In this document: in pieces, positions 35,806-50,800 of the stretch
Layout: each line of letters starts with the position of its first letter
Position numbering within the stretch: position 1 is the first letter of the stretch
From: Phytoseiulus persimilis
Taxonomy: Eukaryota; Arthropoda; Arachnida; Mesostigmata; Phytoseiidae
Reading direction: 5' to 3'
NCBI GenBank assembly: GCA_037576195.1
Contig: CM075102.1
Location: forward strand, 43,582,745 to 43,646,744
Length of the DNA: 64,000 nucleotides
Position numbers and translations under genes: made by a program
The notes under the pieces: generated by a model
Seen by the model: only the letters and a program-made list of their open reading frames with translations
Database searches by the model: none
Told to the model about the DNA's origin: nothing

Positions 35806-38800
35806 CTGGAAGCGCCGAGCAAAGACTCGAGTCGATACGACAACAGATGCGTCGGAGGGCTGGGGAGCTAGATCCTCGACGTTCCGGCACCGCCACCTCC
35901 ACCTCGACGCCGCCGTTTGGAGGGCGCGGGAAATCCGCCGTCGGCGCCTTCAGAAGACTCCCAACGGCGGCGCCAGACCGCCTGCGACAATCAGGCCGGG
36001 CGGCGGCGCCAATATGTCGCAGACCCGCGAAGGTGATGCCCTATCATACATTCCGGGCTTACCTGATCTTGGCCGGTTGCGACAGAGGACTGTGAGCCTG
36101 GGGCGGAGCTGGCTGCGGTGTGTAGTTGATGAGAGCTATTAGGTGCACTTGCCTTCTTGCTTCCTCCCCTCTTCTTGATGAGGAGTGTTGACTTGCGGAA
36201 CAGTCGTGGTTCAGAGCTGGCTCCGGCGACCTGCTGTTGGCCGCTGCCGCTTCCTCCCGGTTCGCCTTCCAAAGCGTCAAGCGGTCTGTAGACTTGGCGT
36301 CCCCCGGTAGGCGTTGCCCCCTCTTCTTCGGCCGACGGATAAGAGGTCCTGCGATGCATGAAGCGGGACATGAGTCTTCCCATACCTCCGACATCGCTGC
36401 TCCCCGGCAGACGAATTGACAGAGTACGCGCGGGCAGGCTCTGACTCGGTAGCTTGAGGGAACTGCCTCGCGAAGGCAGTGTGGACGCGGGTGGGGTCGA
36501 TAGGCTTCCCGTGTGGGACGGAGATTGCAGCGCCTGCAATCTGCTGGGGGTGCCCAGCCCTGGTGGGGATCCAAGTCTTGTGACGCTTTGTTGGTCGGGC
36601 CCCAGTTCGGTGAAACTGGCATGTTGCGCCGATGATGTTGACGATCGAGCTGCGAGTTGACCTGATGTCGAGACGTGGGGCCCGCTCGCGGCCGCGGGGG
36701 TTTTGGAGCTAAAACTGACCGACTGGCTGACCACGCCGGTCGTCTCCCCCGATGCGGGCTCTCCGCATTTTGTTCCGGAACGCCACGCGACGAGGTCCTC
36801 CTTGAGCAGCTTCAGCTCGTTGACGAGTTCGACAAATAAACATCCCTGACTTTTTGGCGGCGCTCCCGGCAGCGCAATTCCGCCTTTGAGCTTTTCTCTG
36901 ATTGATTGCTGATAGAAGTATTCCTGTTCGTTGTCGCAGATAATTTGCAGAATCCGGTAACGGATCAATGGAAACAGGAGTACGAACAGCGGCGTGCGGT
37001 GGCTTACCTGCGGAGTTTCAACGGCGGGGTTCAGTGGGGGCTCATGCGAAAAAGGGAGAGAGGGAAAGTCACGAGACCGTTGAGCGGACAGAGTGGAAAG
37101 GGTCTCACCAAAAAATCCAAAAAGTTCCATAGCGCCAACCCTCCGTACAGACGACTGCCCAATTCTCTTATACATCTCGCGATTCGGTGCCAGTCAGCGG
37201 ATAATTGTCTTTCGTAACAAACTATGAGGATCTTGAGTCCTGCAAGAGTAACTGAATCAGTCAGGGTTACGGCGCCGCGATCGGTTTCGGCCTACGGGCA
37301 GAACGAGGTTGCTCACCAAGGAATCCGATGCGGTAAAGCGAACTTCGCATGTGTGAAGGAGTCTTAGCGTTTGAGGTTGAGTCCTCTGCGATTGAGCTCG
37401 CCTTGGCACTCGCCTGGCCTCCCTGGCCGCCAGTAGCGTTCCCCTGCGTCGGCTGGGGTTTATTCTGAGCGGGGTTGAGCGCGTTGAGCACCACAGTTAA
37501 CGAGAAGGCGATGTCGCTCTGGCGGACCTTGGGTACGTCCTTGACGCCTGACGACACCCGCAGACACAGCGGAAGAATGAAGTTCATTAAGTAGATTTCG
37601 GTCTTTTCTCTAGACTGCAGTAGAGCTTGGCCACCGCAGAGTGATTCTAGAGACAGAGTTTCACCGAGTGCTTGCATTTGCATGGCGATCAATCTTACAG
37701 CCACCGAGCAGAAGCCTGGTGGCGGCGATTGAGCCAATGCCGCTGCCGACGAACCGACGTTGGACTGCGATTCGCCCGAAGTCGTCGATGACTCGCCGAC
37801 GATGATCAGCTGACAGATGGAGACCAGCGACTTAAGGTGCGGTAGATGTGCAACGTACGGGTGCTTATACAATGTTAGGTAGACGCCACGAAGCAGATTT
37901 TTGGCTGCGTCCCAATCGACGAGTCTCTGTTGGGACGATTTGAGATAGTTAGTTGATAGTTCAGCTATCCTAAGCTCGAGCCCTTAGCTCAATGCTGCTA
38001 TTCACAAGATCATGGAACCGCGCTGAGTGGACTCACTCGTATTGCGGGTTTCTTAGCAATTTTGGTAAACGTTCTGTCGAGTCGTCGTATGACCATTATC
38101 AATGCTGGCCTCATGGTTTCTTGCGCCCACTCGGAGACTGGCAACACCTGTAAGGATTTCTTCATGAAAGCTGCGGACAGGAACCCACGGATAGGGATCG
38201 GTGACGCATGTCAGAAGAGGGAGGCGATGGAAGCCCATACCTCGTTGAGATATCGCCGGAGTCCCCGTCCTGCCATGGTATCCGGGTCGTACGGAGACAT
38301 TTTCAGCAGGCTGTGGGCGATTTCTGCTAATCTCTGCGAAACGAGAAATCGGGTCATCTCACGTTCGAGCCGCATACAGATGAGAGATGTAGGGGTTGGG
38401 GGGGGGGGGGACGAGTGAATATGGGCCCTTGAAAAATCGGGGTGGGCGCTGACGACACTCACGAGATGACATTTCACGTCGAGAAGCTCCGTAGCTTTGC
38501 TCGGAAGATCTGGAATTTTCTTCGAAAGATCGGCAAGTCTCGCAGAACATTTGGTTAGGAATTCGGCCACTACATTGAGCAGCGTGTCTCTGGGTTTTCT
38601 GAACTCCATTCGAAGGATCTCGCTTTCCTCGTTGTCCCTCTCGAAGTAACCGCCCTGTTTTCGATAATTTAAAGCTTCGTTCATGAACCGTGATGGAAGA
38701 TCTTCTTCGATCTCGAACTGTGGCGAGCAAGCTCCTCTGGTCGCGTTCTTCATGCTTGATCCTCGCAAGTCGATCGTTCGCTGAGGGCCCGAATAGGGTC

Positions 38801-41800
38801 GCGTCAGAGGTTCAGCGTTCATGATGAGCGTTCTCATGCAGAGTGAGATGCTGTGGATCATTTGCAACTCAGAGCGAGAGCCACCGGTTTCTTTCTTTGT
38901 TGTCAGAGACTGCAAGTGTTCCAGGTAGTAGGGAACAATCGCCTCAAGAATGGTCTGCGAACAGAGGTCACGTTTTAGGTGAGCATGATGGGGGTTCGTT
39001 CCAGGCAGGCATGATCCGCGCCAAGTTTCCGAGTACTCGATATCAGGTACTCACGAGCATTTGGTGCGAACGATGCGAATCTGCAGAATACGCGCACACC
39101 GTTACACTCAGCGATATGGCGTCGAGAATCGACAACGAATCAGGATCCATCTGATAACAGAAATCGAGAGCACGGAGAGGTTTTTCCGCGTCTACGAGTT
39201 CCAGAATGTCCAGGGGGTCGACGATGTACTGGGAGAGAGACTGCAACAACTGAAAAGGCAGAGGGAGAGATTTTCACATCGGCAGCGGAACACCAATTCG
39301 GAGCCGCGAATTGCCAACTCGTCCCAAAAGCGCGAGCGAATGTTCAGGCCTCGAATTCCTCTCTTACTTGAAAAAACGCCTTGGGTTGAACTCTTGCTGC
39401 GTCTCCGTATTGACTCGCTGTATCGGTGTCTAGCAGCGGGGCGACGCTACCAAACATCTGTAGAATGAATGGCTTCCGGTGCATGATGTAGAATTGTTTG
39501 CAGATGAATTCTATGGTGCGGCAGAGGAGGCCGTTGGTCTGATGATTTGAATAAATCTGTAGCATTGTCGGCATGATCAAAAGATATCTGCGAGCGAAGA
39601 TGACAAACGGTTAGCCACCCGCGGGTATGGTCCCCGTCCCGGGAGAGATGTCCGAGTGGAGGAAGGAACGAACCCGTTGGTGGCGAAGATATTCTTGAAT
39701 TGGTGTGCGGCGTTGACGTAAGTGGCGCAGCAGAGGCGCAGGATGGCAGCGTCTTCGCAGTGCAGAACCAGGGCACCGTTCACAACGTTTAGAAATAAGT
39801 GAAGATCCGAGGAATGCGCGAAGAAGCCAGACATCGCCTCGAACATGCGTGCCATTAGGCGGACCTGAATCAGGGATTGTCAATCGAGCTCGGACGAGGT
39901 GATGCGGATGGCGAGCTTGCTTGCAACAGTGAGCTACGCCGGGTAGCGTTACTTACCCAGCAGAGTTTATGCATGGTGTCCATGGCGAGTACCTGTTTTC
40001 CATATTTGCCCGTATATAAGCTAAAATCAGCTTCCAACGCTTTTCTTGGGAACGAAGGCAGTTTCGTGAGTTCATCGTGAAGGAAGAGAACGCGAGGTGC
40101 TAACTGATGATTGCTACGTAGTACGGCCAGACTCATTAATACCTGAGGAAGTACCATTGAAAGTAAATTGCACATCGATTGCAGGGATGGTAATGGGCTA
40201 ACTCCGCATACGGACTGCAGTCCGGCAGCCGACTGAAAAACGTTACCTTGCTAGCCTCTATAAAGTGCAATTGGAAGTACTGCATCTGAAGCGCTGCGTG
40301 CGCGGCGTCGGGCTCCATCTTGACCAGGTTCAGTTGGGGACACTGACTGCGTTTGAAGAAATAGTGGTCCCGAACATACGCGCTACTTATGTGCATCGCA
40401 TCTGAAACGGCAAGACGACGCCCGTCATCGAACAACTCGGACTCTGGAACCTCGCTGCCTCACGACATCCACTATCACAGGAGAGAGTTTGCGGCGCTCA
40501 CTTGTCTTGGCATCGACTAGGAAATAGCAGGCTTGTTGGTTCTCTTCGATGCCGAAGTGTTCTAAACTGTCTTGAAGAAGATTTTGAAACGTGTAATCTT
40601 CGTGAATGGGGAACGATTGCGGTATACTCCCGGGGTCATGGTGACCTGTGGAGGAATAGAGATTGAGTTTTGAGCCAGTGTGTTCCAAGGAGATCCTTCG
40701 ATTCAGAGATTCCGACTCGAGCCTCTCTTACCGTGCACATGGACCTTTTTAGCGCTCGGCACGTTTGCTGTGATGAGGAGCGTGGAGTCGCATTGCTCCT
40801 TTCGGAGAACCTGTTTCAGGTCCTTTAGATAGAGGCCGTAAACTGAGGGTACGACAAGCCACAGAGCGGAGAGCGCTGACGCAATCAGCTCGGTGTAGCC
40901 ATCGCACGGTGAACGAATATAGAACATGATGAAGCCCACGATATAATTGTACATGACATGCGCCGCTTGAGTAGGGAGGCGGGGCATGAACCGAATTAAT
41001 CTGCGTAGGATCTGAATGATGTTGTCTGGCTTTTCTCGGGTTAATCTTTCCAGGAGGTAGCGGAGAAAGAGTGTCGTATCCTCGACGAGGCATTGCCAGA
41101 TGACTTTGTAGGCGACCTCGTAAACGGCCACTCCTTCGTGGTTGGTCTGAACATCTTGTAGCATGTTGATGATCGTGATGGCAGAGGAACACATGCAAGA
41201 TGGGTATAGTGAATGGGCAACCTGAATAGGGTGTGACGCGTGCGAACGGTCGGCCCGCTGCTGCGGGTCATCCGGGTCGGTAGCGGCTTCTGCGCTTTCG
41301 TGCTCCGCATCCGGTGGGTGCTGGTACAACGCCGGTTCGTACGCTGCTTGCATTGTGGGACTAATCGAGGTCAAGAAAAAGTTCTCGCGTTCTGTCGTTC
41401 GCTTCTCGTCTTCGGCTCGAAGTGCTCGCTGTATGAGTTCCATTTGTTGTTTTCGGCGGGTCTGGGTCGCCGTCACGAACGATCTCTGCTCCTGGTTGAT
41501 GGTGACTTCCTCGACTTTCGTTTTGATTTGCGGCATCCACGGCGGATCCGCAACCGGCGCGGAGTCTATCGCGATCCGAGGACTCGGCAGCGTGAACTCG
41601 ATGGTTGGTGGAGGCACCTTGAAGAAAACGTGTGCGTTCTCTTCCATCCGTGGCCAGCATTGACATCGATGTCGCCAAAGGTTCTGGATCCGGAGCAACG
41701 CTTGAATTCGCTGGTTAGCGTCCTCGGACTTGAGTTCTTTCTCGATCAGATCGTTGGCACGCTCAGAGGCTTTCACGGCGCAGAGGATGAACACCACCGA

Positions 41801-44800
41801 CGCCACTGAGCTAAGTTGTTGGTCTGGCTCGAGGATTAGTTCCCATACTACGGGAAGTACATCTGGAAGGCGGATGGCCGGAGTTATCTATCGGCTTTCG
41901 GCTCGACGACTTGAATGACCCGACGTCTGATGGCATACCAACCATTATAGTTTTCTTCCTTGAGGATTACAGCTCCTTTCACGAGGATGGACATCGGGGA
42001 GAGAAACACGTTGACAACTTGATTCCTCAAGTATTTCAGAAGAGGATTTTCCTCTTTGATCTTCTTCTTCCTCTCCGTTTGAGAGGACAGTTTCGACGAT
42101 GGTTCCGCTGCGGGATGGAAAAAATCATTGAAGCCTTGGCGCTGTTCCTCTTTCCAAACTGAGCCTCGCTGACCCGGAGCGACTGATTTATTGATGAGAC
42201 TCACCGCCCATTTCGAGGTCATGCGCGAGACAGGTAGTGGAGCCATGCAGGGACCGAGCTCCACTCAGATGTGGAGTGTCGAGTGCCCTGTCTTGGCTGT
42301 CGACACCTCTGGCCGTGCCTGATCCCGAGCCCGGGCCAGCCCCTTTATCGTAAAGGTGACCCATACTGGTCTTCCTTCGCAGTGGGGAACTAGGCCCGGT
42401 GATGATTTTTTTGAATTTCTTCTCTTTGCTCTTGAGCTCTTTGTCAGCGTCGACTTCGTTTTCGGTCCCCATGGCTGCTGTGCAAGGGTCTTCCGTCGAG
42501 CACTCTGTGAGACCGAAGTCATCGCCATAAATTTTTCTAATGCTTTTCGTAAGTCTACCGCAAGCTCTCAGTTGGCGTCTGGAAAAGATAGCGGGAGTCT
42601 CAGATTTCCCCGACGGAATATCAACGATCTGAACGTCGCTGGAAATCGCGGGAGCCATCGGGAAATCGCACCCGTTGGAAACCTCGAGAGAACGAGACGC
42701 TATCACGGTACCTGAAACAACGCGGGTGGCAGAACCCTTGATGGGCGCAAGAGAAGTTTAAGGTCTTCGTGACCGCGATAACAGATGAAATCCAAGGCAT
42801 TTGCTGTGAGAGTGTATTGTCGCCGGGCGTTAGCTGGGACGCCAGAGAGGAACCGGCTCCGCCAGCTGAGGTTCCCGCGTGCCCGAGAGCGCCGTGCGAA
42901 CCCGCTACGCCGGCTCCTGACGTTCCAACATGTCCAGTTGCGCTCTGTTGGTGCTCAGCAGGACTGTCCGGAGGCTGATCGTCACTCAAAACGCCAGGCG
43001 ACTCCTCTCCTCCACTGTTGGTGATGGCAACGTTTCATTTTTCCTTCCGATATTCCTCACACATTCATATGCTCCCCTTCGCAAGCGGTTCCCCCTCCCT
43101 CCCTCATGGCTCTTCGTTCCAGAGCTACTCACCTAATATCAGCGCGCTCGCTCGTATCGCTTCTGTCGGATACTGCACTGACTTTACGCTGCTGTTGCTG
43201 CGATTTCGAAAGCGTCTGCGATTTGATGCTCTCCGTTCTCTTCAGCATCTCTTCGGCATCTTCGTCACTAGCGGCAATTGTTGATGATCTGACAACGACA
43301 GATTGAGGTTTGTTCCGGAGCGAGCTTCGACTACCAGAGCTTATGGATAATCAGGATCTTGTTGCATCATCGGGTGCTTAACTCACCTAGGGCGATTTTT
43401 ACGGTCTTGTCTCTTCAGTTTGAGGCTACAACGCTTCAAACTCGACTGGTGGTGACCCCTTCTTAGCAGGTGGCTCGCGGCCGCAACCGCAGTAACGGAT
43501 CCCGCTATACCACTTCCACTTGGTCGGCTTCCCCTGGAATCGGAACACCAACAAATGCATCGAGTGCCGAGATCGATGCCCAGCTCGACAAGGTGAAGGT
43601 TTTACCTCGGGGGGCAACGCAGATTCACAGCTTACCTTTGCCTTGATTGTCTACCTTGGCCTGAACCGGTCTGAGAAAGTCCGGATTCGGCCTGCAGGTG
43701 TAGATGTTGCTGCTGAAACGACAGGAGCCCGGCCGCCATTTCGGACTGGTTGTCGGACTCGGCGTCGGCTTCGTGTAGCACAAAACTGATCCTTCGCTCA
43801 CCTCCTCCTGCCATAGGATGTGCTGCTTGCGTTTGCTCGGCAAGCGAAATTAGACTGTGAGCCGATGTCTGGCTTACAGCTAATGTACTCAGAGCCATAG
43901 ACCATCTCCTGTTTGCGGTGTGTGACTGATAGCCGGCCGAGGGTGCCATCGACATTGAAGGGGGTCCTGCCGCTAAATGACGCTCTCCCCTGGTTGACTG
44001 GCGTGAAGGACCTCCCCTGGCCGGTAGACACTGGAACGTCTCTCGCAAGAACGATGTGATTTCCAGCAAAAGTTGACAGGCCGCCATCTGCAGCGCGAAT
44101 GGACAGCGCTGATCGCAGATGGACGCTTCGTCGAGGAAATCTTCTTCGTCATCCTCGATGCGCAGCTGTTTTCTCCGGGCGTCATCCGTCGAAATCTGCT
44201 CCCAGTTCTCGATTGAACTGTCCTGAGCAGCCAACAGCTCTTCGAGCCGCGCACCAACGGCTTCTGCCCATTCGTGAAAAAGTCTGCCCGCTGCTCTTTG
44301 AAGTGTGTGCATTCTGGCGGAAAATAGAGTTCGGAGTTAGAGTCCAGCTCCGTTGTGTCCGCCCTCACGAGTTCTCCGAACGGGTTTCTATGATTTTGGT
44401 TCAAAATATCAGAGCTGTGTGGAACCGCGGGGGGGGGGGGGTCGTGAGTCACACCGGGAGCAAGCTGGTCGGGGAACCGATTACCTGTGGATAGGAGGTT
44501 GACTGCGTCCTCCTGCGCCACCAGTCATTGCTCCGCTCGCGCGGAACAACGGTAGGTTTAGCTTCATCCAACTCGGCCACAGGCCTTTATTGCATCTTCG
44601 GACGAAGTATGCGCATTCGAGGAATAACGCCGCACGAGAAACGACGGGAGCTTTCTGCAAGACACCGGACGGAAACAGAGGATTGCGTTATCTGGAGAGT
44701 ATCCCTTGGGGTGTCCAGCTGAAGTTCTGTTCGAACTCTACTCACCAGGTCTAGAGCTGCGGCGAGTAGTGGCGGGTCAGGTATAGTACCAGGGTTGCAG

Positions 44801-47800
44801 GCCTCTAGCAAAAATGCAAAACGAAGCATGCCGTCGCGGACGGTCCGTATATTGACCAGTCTCGTCTCTTTTACAAAGTAGCTTGCTGCGGCCTGACTTT
44901 CCTGGTTTTCTAAATCAAAGGAGTTCCTTCGCGATAGGTCGGCCACCTCCTCGAATCCGCCGTGCTTGCTCTTGGGACGACCGAAGCCCAGCCTCGAAAG
45001 CTGTTCCTCGACTCGCTTTTTTGCCTGCGACAAGGGACTCGATCGAGCACCGTCTTTTTGCCGTTCCCCGATGGCCTTCTCGGCCCTGACGAGACACACA
45101 ATATGGTATCGAACGAGGAACTTGACGCGTACGCACCTTGAGCAATCCGGCGGACGAACTCTTAGTAACTGCGCCCTTGCCTTTGGACTTGAATTTGTAT
45201 GAGAGAGTATCCCCGTCGAAGTCGTCGTCGGTGTCTAGCCCGAGGTGCGATGACGACGGCACCGGCGTCATGCCTGATCCGCCTGGAAGCGAACGGATGA
45301 ATGACTTCCCAACGTGATTGCTATTCTCATTGGAGTTGAATGGAATCATTGCTGAACCCACCTTTGAACCAATTGAGAAGTTGGAGTTTTGAACCTGAAG
45401 GGCTTTTCGACTTCGCACCGAGCGACAGGTTGTCGGCGCCATCCGGACCTACACTAAGCCTCGGTCCTAGCGTTTTCATGAGTTTTAGTGACTGTTGCGG
45501 TGTTACGCTTCCCATGGATCCTCCCACCGAGAGCGAGGGCTCTTCGTCGAACATGCTCTGAGAGCTAGGAACCTTCTTGACTGTGGACTTCTTTTTGAAG
45601 AAGCTCTTGCGGCCCGATTTGTCCGTTTCATCCACGATCATCATAGTACTATCGCCCATCTTCCCTCCGGCAAAAGTTTCTGACTCTTTGTGGTCTTGGG
45701 GGTCCATTACTCGAGATGCGTGTCGCACTATTCTAGTGCTAGGTATGAAACTCTTATTTGAGCGCTGGTTGGGCCGCTCTGAACTCTCTAGCAGTCCGGA
45801 CAATGCGACGCGACGGAAGATCCCTCCTGTGCGAACGAGAAATAAATTCGGATGTCAATCCGGGTTTCCCTCCGTCTCCCGGAAACCGCTCATAGACACC
45901 GGACATAGAGCTGTCAATTTCCAACAGAATCGAGGGGAGCAGATTTCATGCAGACTTTGAGGTCGCTGGTTCTAGGCGATCGCAACGAGAAGAGCACGTA
46001 CCGTGGTTTTCGTGAATAAAACTGATGAGTTGCCGAAGATCGCAGTACAAGCTCATATTTTCTTGAGTTCGGAGTTCTCTAGCATTTCTCGCAAGTCGAG
46101 TTGCCATTGTTTTGAAAGTGTAGCTCAGGACGACGTGCTCAATTGAGCGAGGATTTGCCCCAAAATTGTTCGCATACCCTGGAAAACGCGTTTTTTTCCA
46201 AGTTATTCACAAGCTTTTTGGATCAACTTCCCGAAGTTTCGTTATGCTTTAGGTTTAGACTCGGTGTACGGGCTAAACTACCAAACAGATGGTTACGGTG
46301 TGATCGAAACTCAATCTGCAGAATTGAGTGGCTGAGCCACTTTCTGCAAGGCGACATTTAGAGGGCAACGCTAACTCGAACGCGATGATAGAAGTTTTAG
46401 GCATTCTTGCTTCCTAGCCTCACTTCCGAGAATAACTTTGCCGGTATGAGAGGATGAGCATGAAATCGTGTGAAAGTGACTCATCGATTCCTCGATGAAG
46501 AAATTTGAGGCGCTTTGCAGCACGGTTCTATCTAGTTATGTCAGGTTTAGTGAGTGTCGGCGCCGACGTTTCGACCCGGAAGTCGAGAACCGAATCCTGA
46601 ACCTCTTTACTCGATGCTGTTCAAGAATTCAGGCTCGCCGTGCGATCCCGATTCATGTGAACAAAGATGATAAACGTCTCGCCCGACTTCGTCGGACAGA
46701 AGTCGTTTGATAAGAGAGATGTGCCTCAACCACCATGCGCATTGAGTTCATCCCCCAGTGGCGATGAAATCAATTAAGGTTGCGTATCAAACTTTTTTCT
46801 GCTCATTGACCTCCACGACATGTGTGGTCAACAGTCATCCTTTAATCGCTCTGCCAAACACAGCTCGTCATCTGGACATGTCTGAGGGAATCTTGTCCAA
46901 TGAGGCATCGGGCAGCATTGGTTCTCTGTTCTGCGGCAGGATGGAAGATGAACCAGGTCAGGGAACACGTTTGAGCACGTCTCGCCGGAAGACGCGGACA
47001 ATCAAAGCTGAAGCGACTCGTCCGATAGCAGAATTCGCCCCGAGTTCATTGCGGCTCGACTGTAGTGGTTTTTGGAAGCCAAGTCTTAGTTGCGAGTGCG
47101 AACGATGAAGTGATTTTTGATTATCTCCCTAGGAGTATCAGACGATAAGACAGTGCATCCGGAATCAGTTTCTGATCATCGACCCAACTCGTGGATGGGA
47201 ATCGGATCATGGATCAGGCAAACAGCAACAGTGACCAACCATCCACCATTCATTACAGCAAGACGAGTCAGTGAGTGCGTAGTTTAGCCTTGTTAATGTT
47301 TAGGATTGTATCGACCAATCAGTCCTCGTTTGGGTACCTTGACTCGGGTGAAATATACTCGAGCAGAAGCTATTTCGACAGCTTTGAATCTGCCGAGGGG
47401 AGATAGAAGCTGAAATCGGGCAATTCGTTATAAATCCGCTTGCTGTAGTGCACCCCTCGCAGAAATGACGCACGCACGCACAAGAGGGTAGTGCTGGAGT
47501 AAACGATCGAGTGAATTGACAGAGCGCCGAACTAGCAGAAACTAGCTGGCGCTCACTGATCATAAGGGAAGATAGAGAGCGAGGGGAAAATTCCACGTGG
47601 CACGGACGTGCAACGGCCGGGAGGAGCCAGGGAACTAACTGCTCGGCAAACTTCGTAAGTACCTTCATTGAGATTGACTATGCCTGACGAAAAGCTGTTT
47701 CTGCAACTCGCCGACAAGCGGACCGGAGTAAGCAATCCTAGAAGGTGAAATCAGTGAAACCCCGAACGGTAATCAGCAGCGAAAGTCGTCGCCTTGATCG

Positions 47801-50800
47801 TTTCGAGCACGATCCCGAACGGGATGCTGGACGAGCTGTTGCGTTATGTGAGAGGAATGATTTAACGCCGATTTTTGCACGCAAAAGTATCGTTCCGACA
47901 CTCCTCAGACGCTGGATGCCGCTAAGTGACCGCTCATGACGATACTCTCCCCCCCCCCATCCCCTTGTGGGGCAGGCTCACGGAACACTCTGGAATGTTG
48001 AATTTGTGTTTCTAGAGTCGGAAACCCACGAGCGAGCGGATTTTGTTCGTTAACGACCCCGGTCTCCGTAAGGATACTGTCGTTTCGACTCAGAGAGATC
48101 GTTTGTTCAATGTCATGTAACACTGTGAACTATCGGGAGGACTGAGACTCGAGCTTAAGACGAATCTCGCTTTTCGGGGACGAAGCTCCACGTGCCGCCC
48201 TGGGAATCATTCGAAAAAATCATACCTGTTCTGGCGGAAGCGCTATCCTGACTGCTGGCTGCAGTCGACGTGGAGGTTCGCTTCATTTGCGTAGTTGGTG
48301 AGAGTAAGGATGTCGAGTTCTGGCAAAATCCAAGCAACGAGTGGTACAAGTCGACGATTTCAGATAGACCACGATTCACAGTCATATCTCTCACAAACTT
48401 TGCGAAGACTTTCTCATTGTCATCATGAAGCTTCATTAGAATGTCTTGGGCGCGGGCGCGAACTGCATCTGCATTTCCTGCAAGTGTACATTCATTTAGT
48501 GATCCCGGAAGGTCGCAAGGAAAAACCCGGTACCGTGAGCAGCGGGACGTTTACCGCCGTAGCTCTATTCAATCGCTGACCTCTGTCACCGGTGGTCGAA
48601 TTCCCTGATTAGAATGGGAATCATCTGAGAGGATAATTCCCGGGAATTCTTGACGCTATCAATCCTACCTTGTCGGTGTCCCTCCCCGCATCCGTGTGGA
48701 CAGCCAAGATGTTTGATGACACGGAGCACGATGTCGGCGAAGAGGTGATGCGCGCTGAGCTCACTCTCCCGTTGGCTTCCGCCCCGTGAGGCCGACGACC
48801 GATGTCGGTGCTCGTGCTGCTGTTTGTACGACAACAGAGCCTCTTCAGCCAGCGATTGAAGATTGTCGTATCTACGAGTGGCAAGGAAGTTTCATTAGCG
48901 ATGGGCAGGAATCCAAAACCTCAATATCTACACTGAGGCGTGCGGATAAACGATCGTCCATCGCCTCGGTCGGAGCTCTGCCCGCGGCCCGCTGCCCGAA
49001 CTCACCCTTTGTTACCGGAAAACTTTGGTAACACGTGCATGGTAAGGAGCTGTTGCAGAATATCAAGGATAACTTCACAGACTCGCAGGGAGCATGATGT
49101 GTCACGCAAGGTGACCGCGTGCACCGCCTTCAGCACCACTTGAAGGTCGATTCGACCGTCCGGCGTTATGTAGTGCGTCGATCCCGAGGCTTCGTCGAGG
49201 CCTTCCAGGAAGTAGAAAATGTTGGAATCGGTTTGCGAACGTGTGATGCCAAGCTGTCGGCACGGTGGGTAGAATAGCTGACTGTCATCCAGAACGCGCG
49301 CCTCGTCCTCTTTCGGAGAGTCGCCGTTTTCCTGGTTGATGAAAAACTGTATCGAAGAAACAGGAGAATGTTCCGTGACTGTGATGGTCGGAGGCGCCAC
49401 ACTGGGCCTCTGAAGGTGCTCCATGCTCGAGTTCTGGCGGTCTCTTGGGAGCGAGCCCATCCCGTCACGGAACTTCTCGTCTCGGAGTCCGTTTTCTCCA
49501 TCGGTTTCGTCTTTACTACCGGCCGTGACGTCTATGTGGATGGAAGGGAGGCTTTTTCCGCGGGTGATGGGAAGGAAGGAAGCCATGAAGGGATTTGAAC
49601 CCAAATCTTGTTCAGTTCGAAGTCCCAAAGACGACTTTGGCCGATGGAGAACAGGCGAGGTGGCCAGGTCCAGCTGTTCTGGCAGAGATTCTGGAAAGAA
49701 ACGGATCACGTTTTGGACGCATCACGAGAATCGCTTCTCCCGTTGGCCGCGGATGAACATCGACGCTAGACCTGTTTTCCCTTTAACTCATAATGGAAAA
49801 TGAATTTCCTCCGAAACGAAAAACCAATTTGCCGTTTGTCCAGGGTCTGCAGTACTTCTCAAGAACCAGCACCAAGAGCACCAGGAGATACGTAACCATT
49901 GTTGTAACAGAAATCCATTTTCCGTTATAACGGAAATTCATTCTCTGTTATGCGTTATCACGGAAAGTAGGTCTAAACGACGCCCCAGGCGAATGTTACG
50001 AGTTGGTCCAGAGTCAAGAATGGCGCTCACCCCTCTGGTAGGATTGAGAGGTGTGCTGGAGTTTGTGGATCACGTGTTCTGGCAGATGGAGATGTTCCTC
50101 AACGAATGCCCGGAAGTCCGATCCTTTCTTGAAAACCATTGGCCTTTTTCGATTGGGAGCCTGGCGTGCGGTCGCGTCGGAAGATAAACGATGCACCCCG
50201 TGACTCCCTGATTGTCGGAGATCTTGCATTGAGCCATAGTGCGACGTCGACGGTTGGTGAGGGGAATGCAACTGTAAGCCGAATGAAACTTCAGCACTTC
50301 ATCCTGACGAGCTTGCCAGAAGTTAACTGAGGATGAATGCTGGAGAGCATTTCCGGAAAACATTCTACGGCTAGGTAATGATTGGCGAACGCTGCGCACC
50401 TTCCTTAGTCGCTTCGGGGAAGGGTAGAGCATCGTTGTGTGGCACTGAGTTCCACTTGCCAGTGATCCGTTCATAGGTGTGAGCGGCTCGTCCGGAGCCA
50501 CCGGCAACGAGCAGCTCCGGCGTCGTGAGAATCCCTCGCGAGTGGATTCTTCGTTGATACTCACGAGACGATGGTAGACGAATTTGAGGGCCCAGAACAC
50601 CCCATCTTCCATCCATTGAGATATAAATAAGCATCGTAGAACAGAAACGTCGAGGTAGGTGGCCAGATACGGGTCTTCTAGAGGACAATGCTGCAGAACT
50701 TCTTCTCGTGGACATTTGCAGCAAGGCCCGGTGGGGTCGTCGGAGCTCTTTGTGAGTTGACATTTATCGCAGACTTTCGGAGTTCCCAGGAAGCCGTCAG

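Noticed and set aside
35592..36095. 167-codon plus-strand open frame
   Set aside because: Antisense to UNC80 exons 33-34; explained as a shadow of biased codons in low-complexity coding sequence.
49588..49602. T-loop-like TGGGTTCAAATCCC on the minus strand
   Set aside because: Falls inside UNC80 exon 7 coding sequence with no surrounding tRNA fold.
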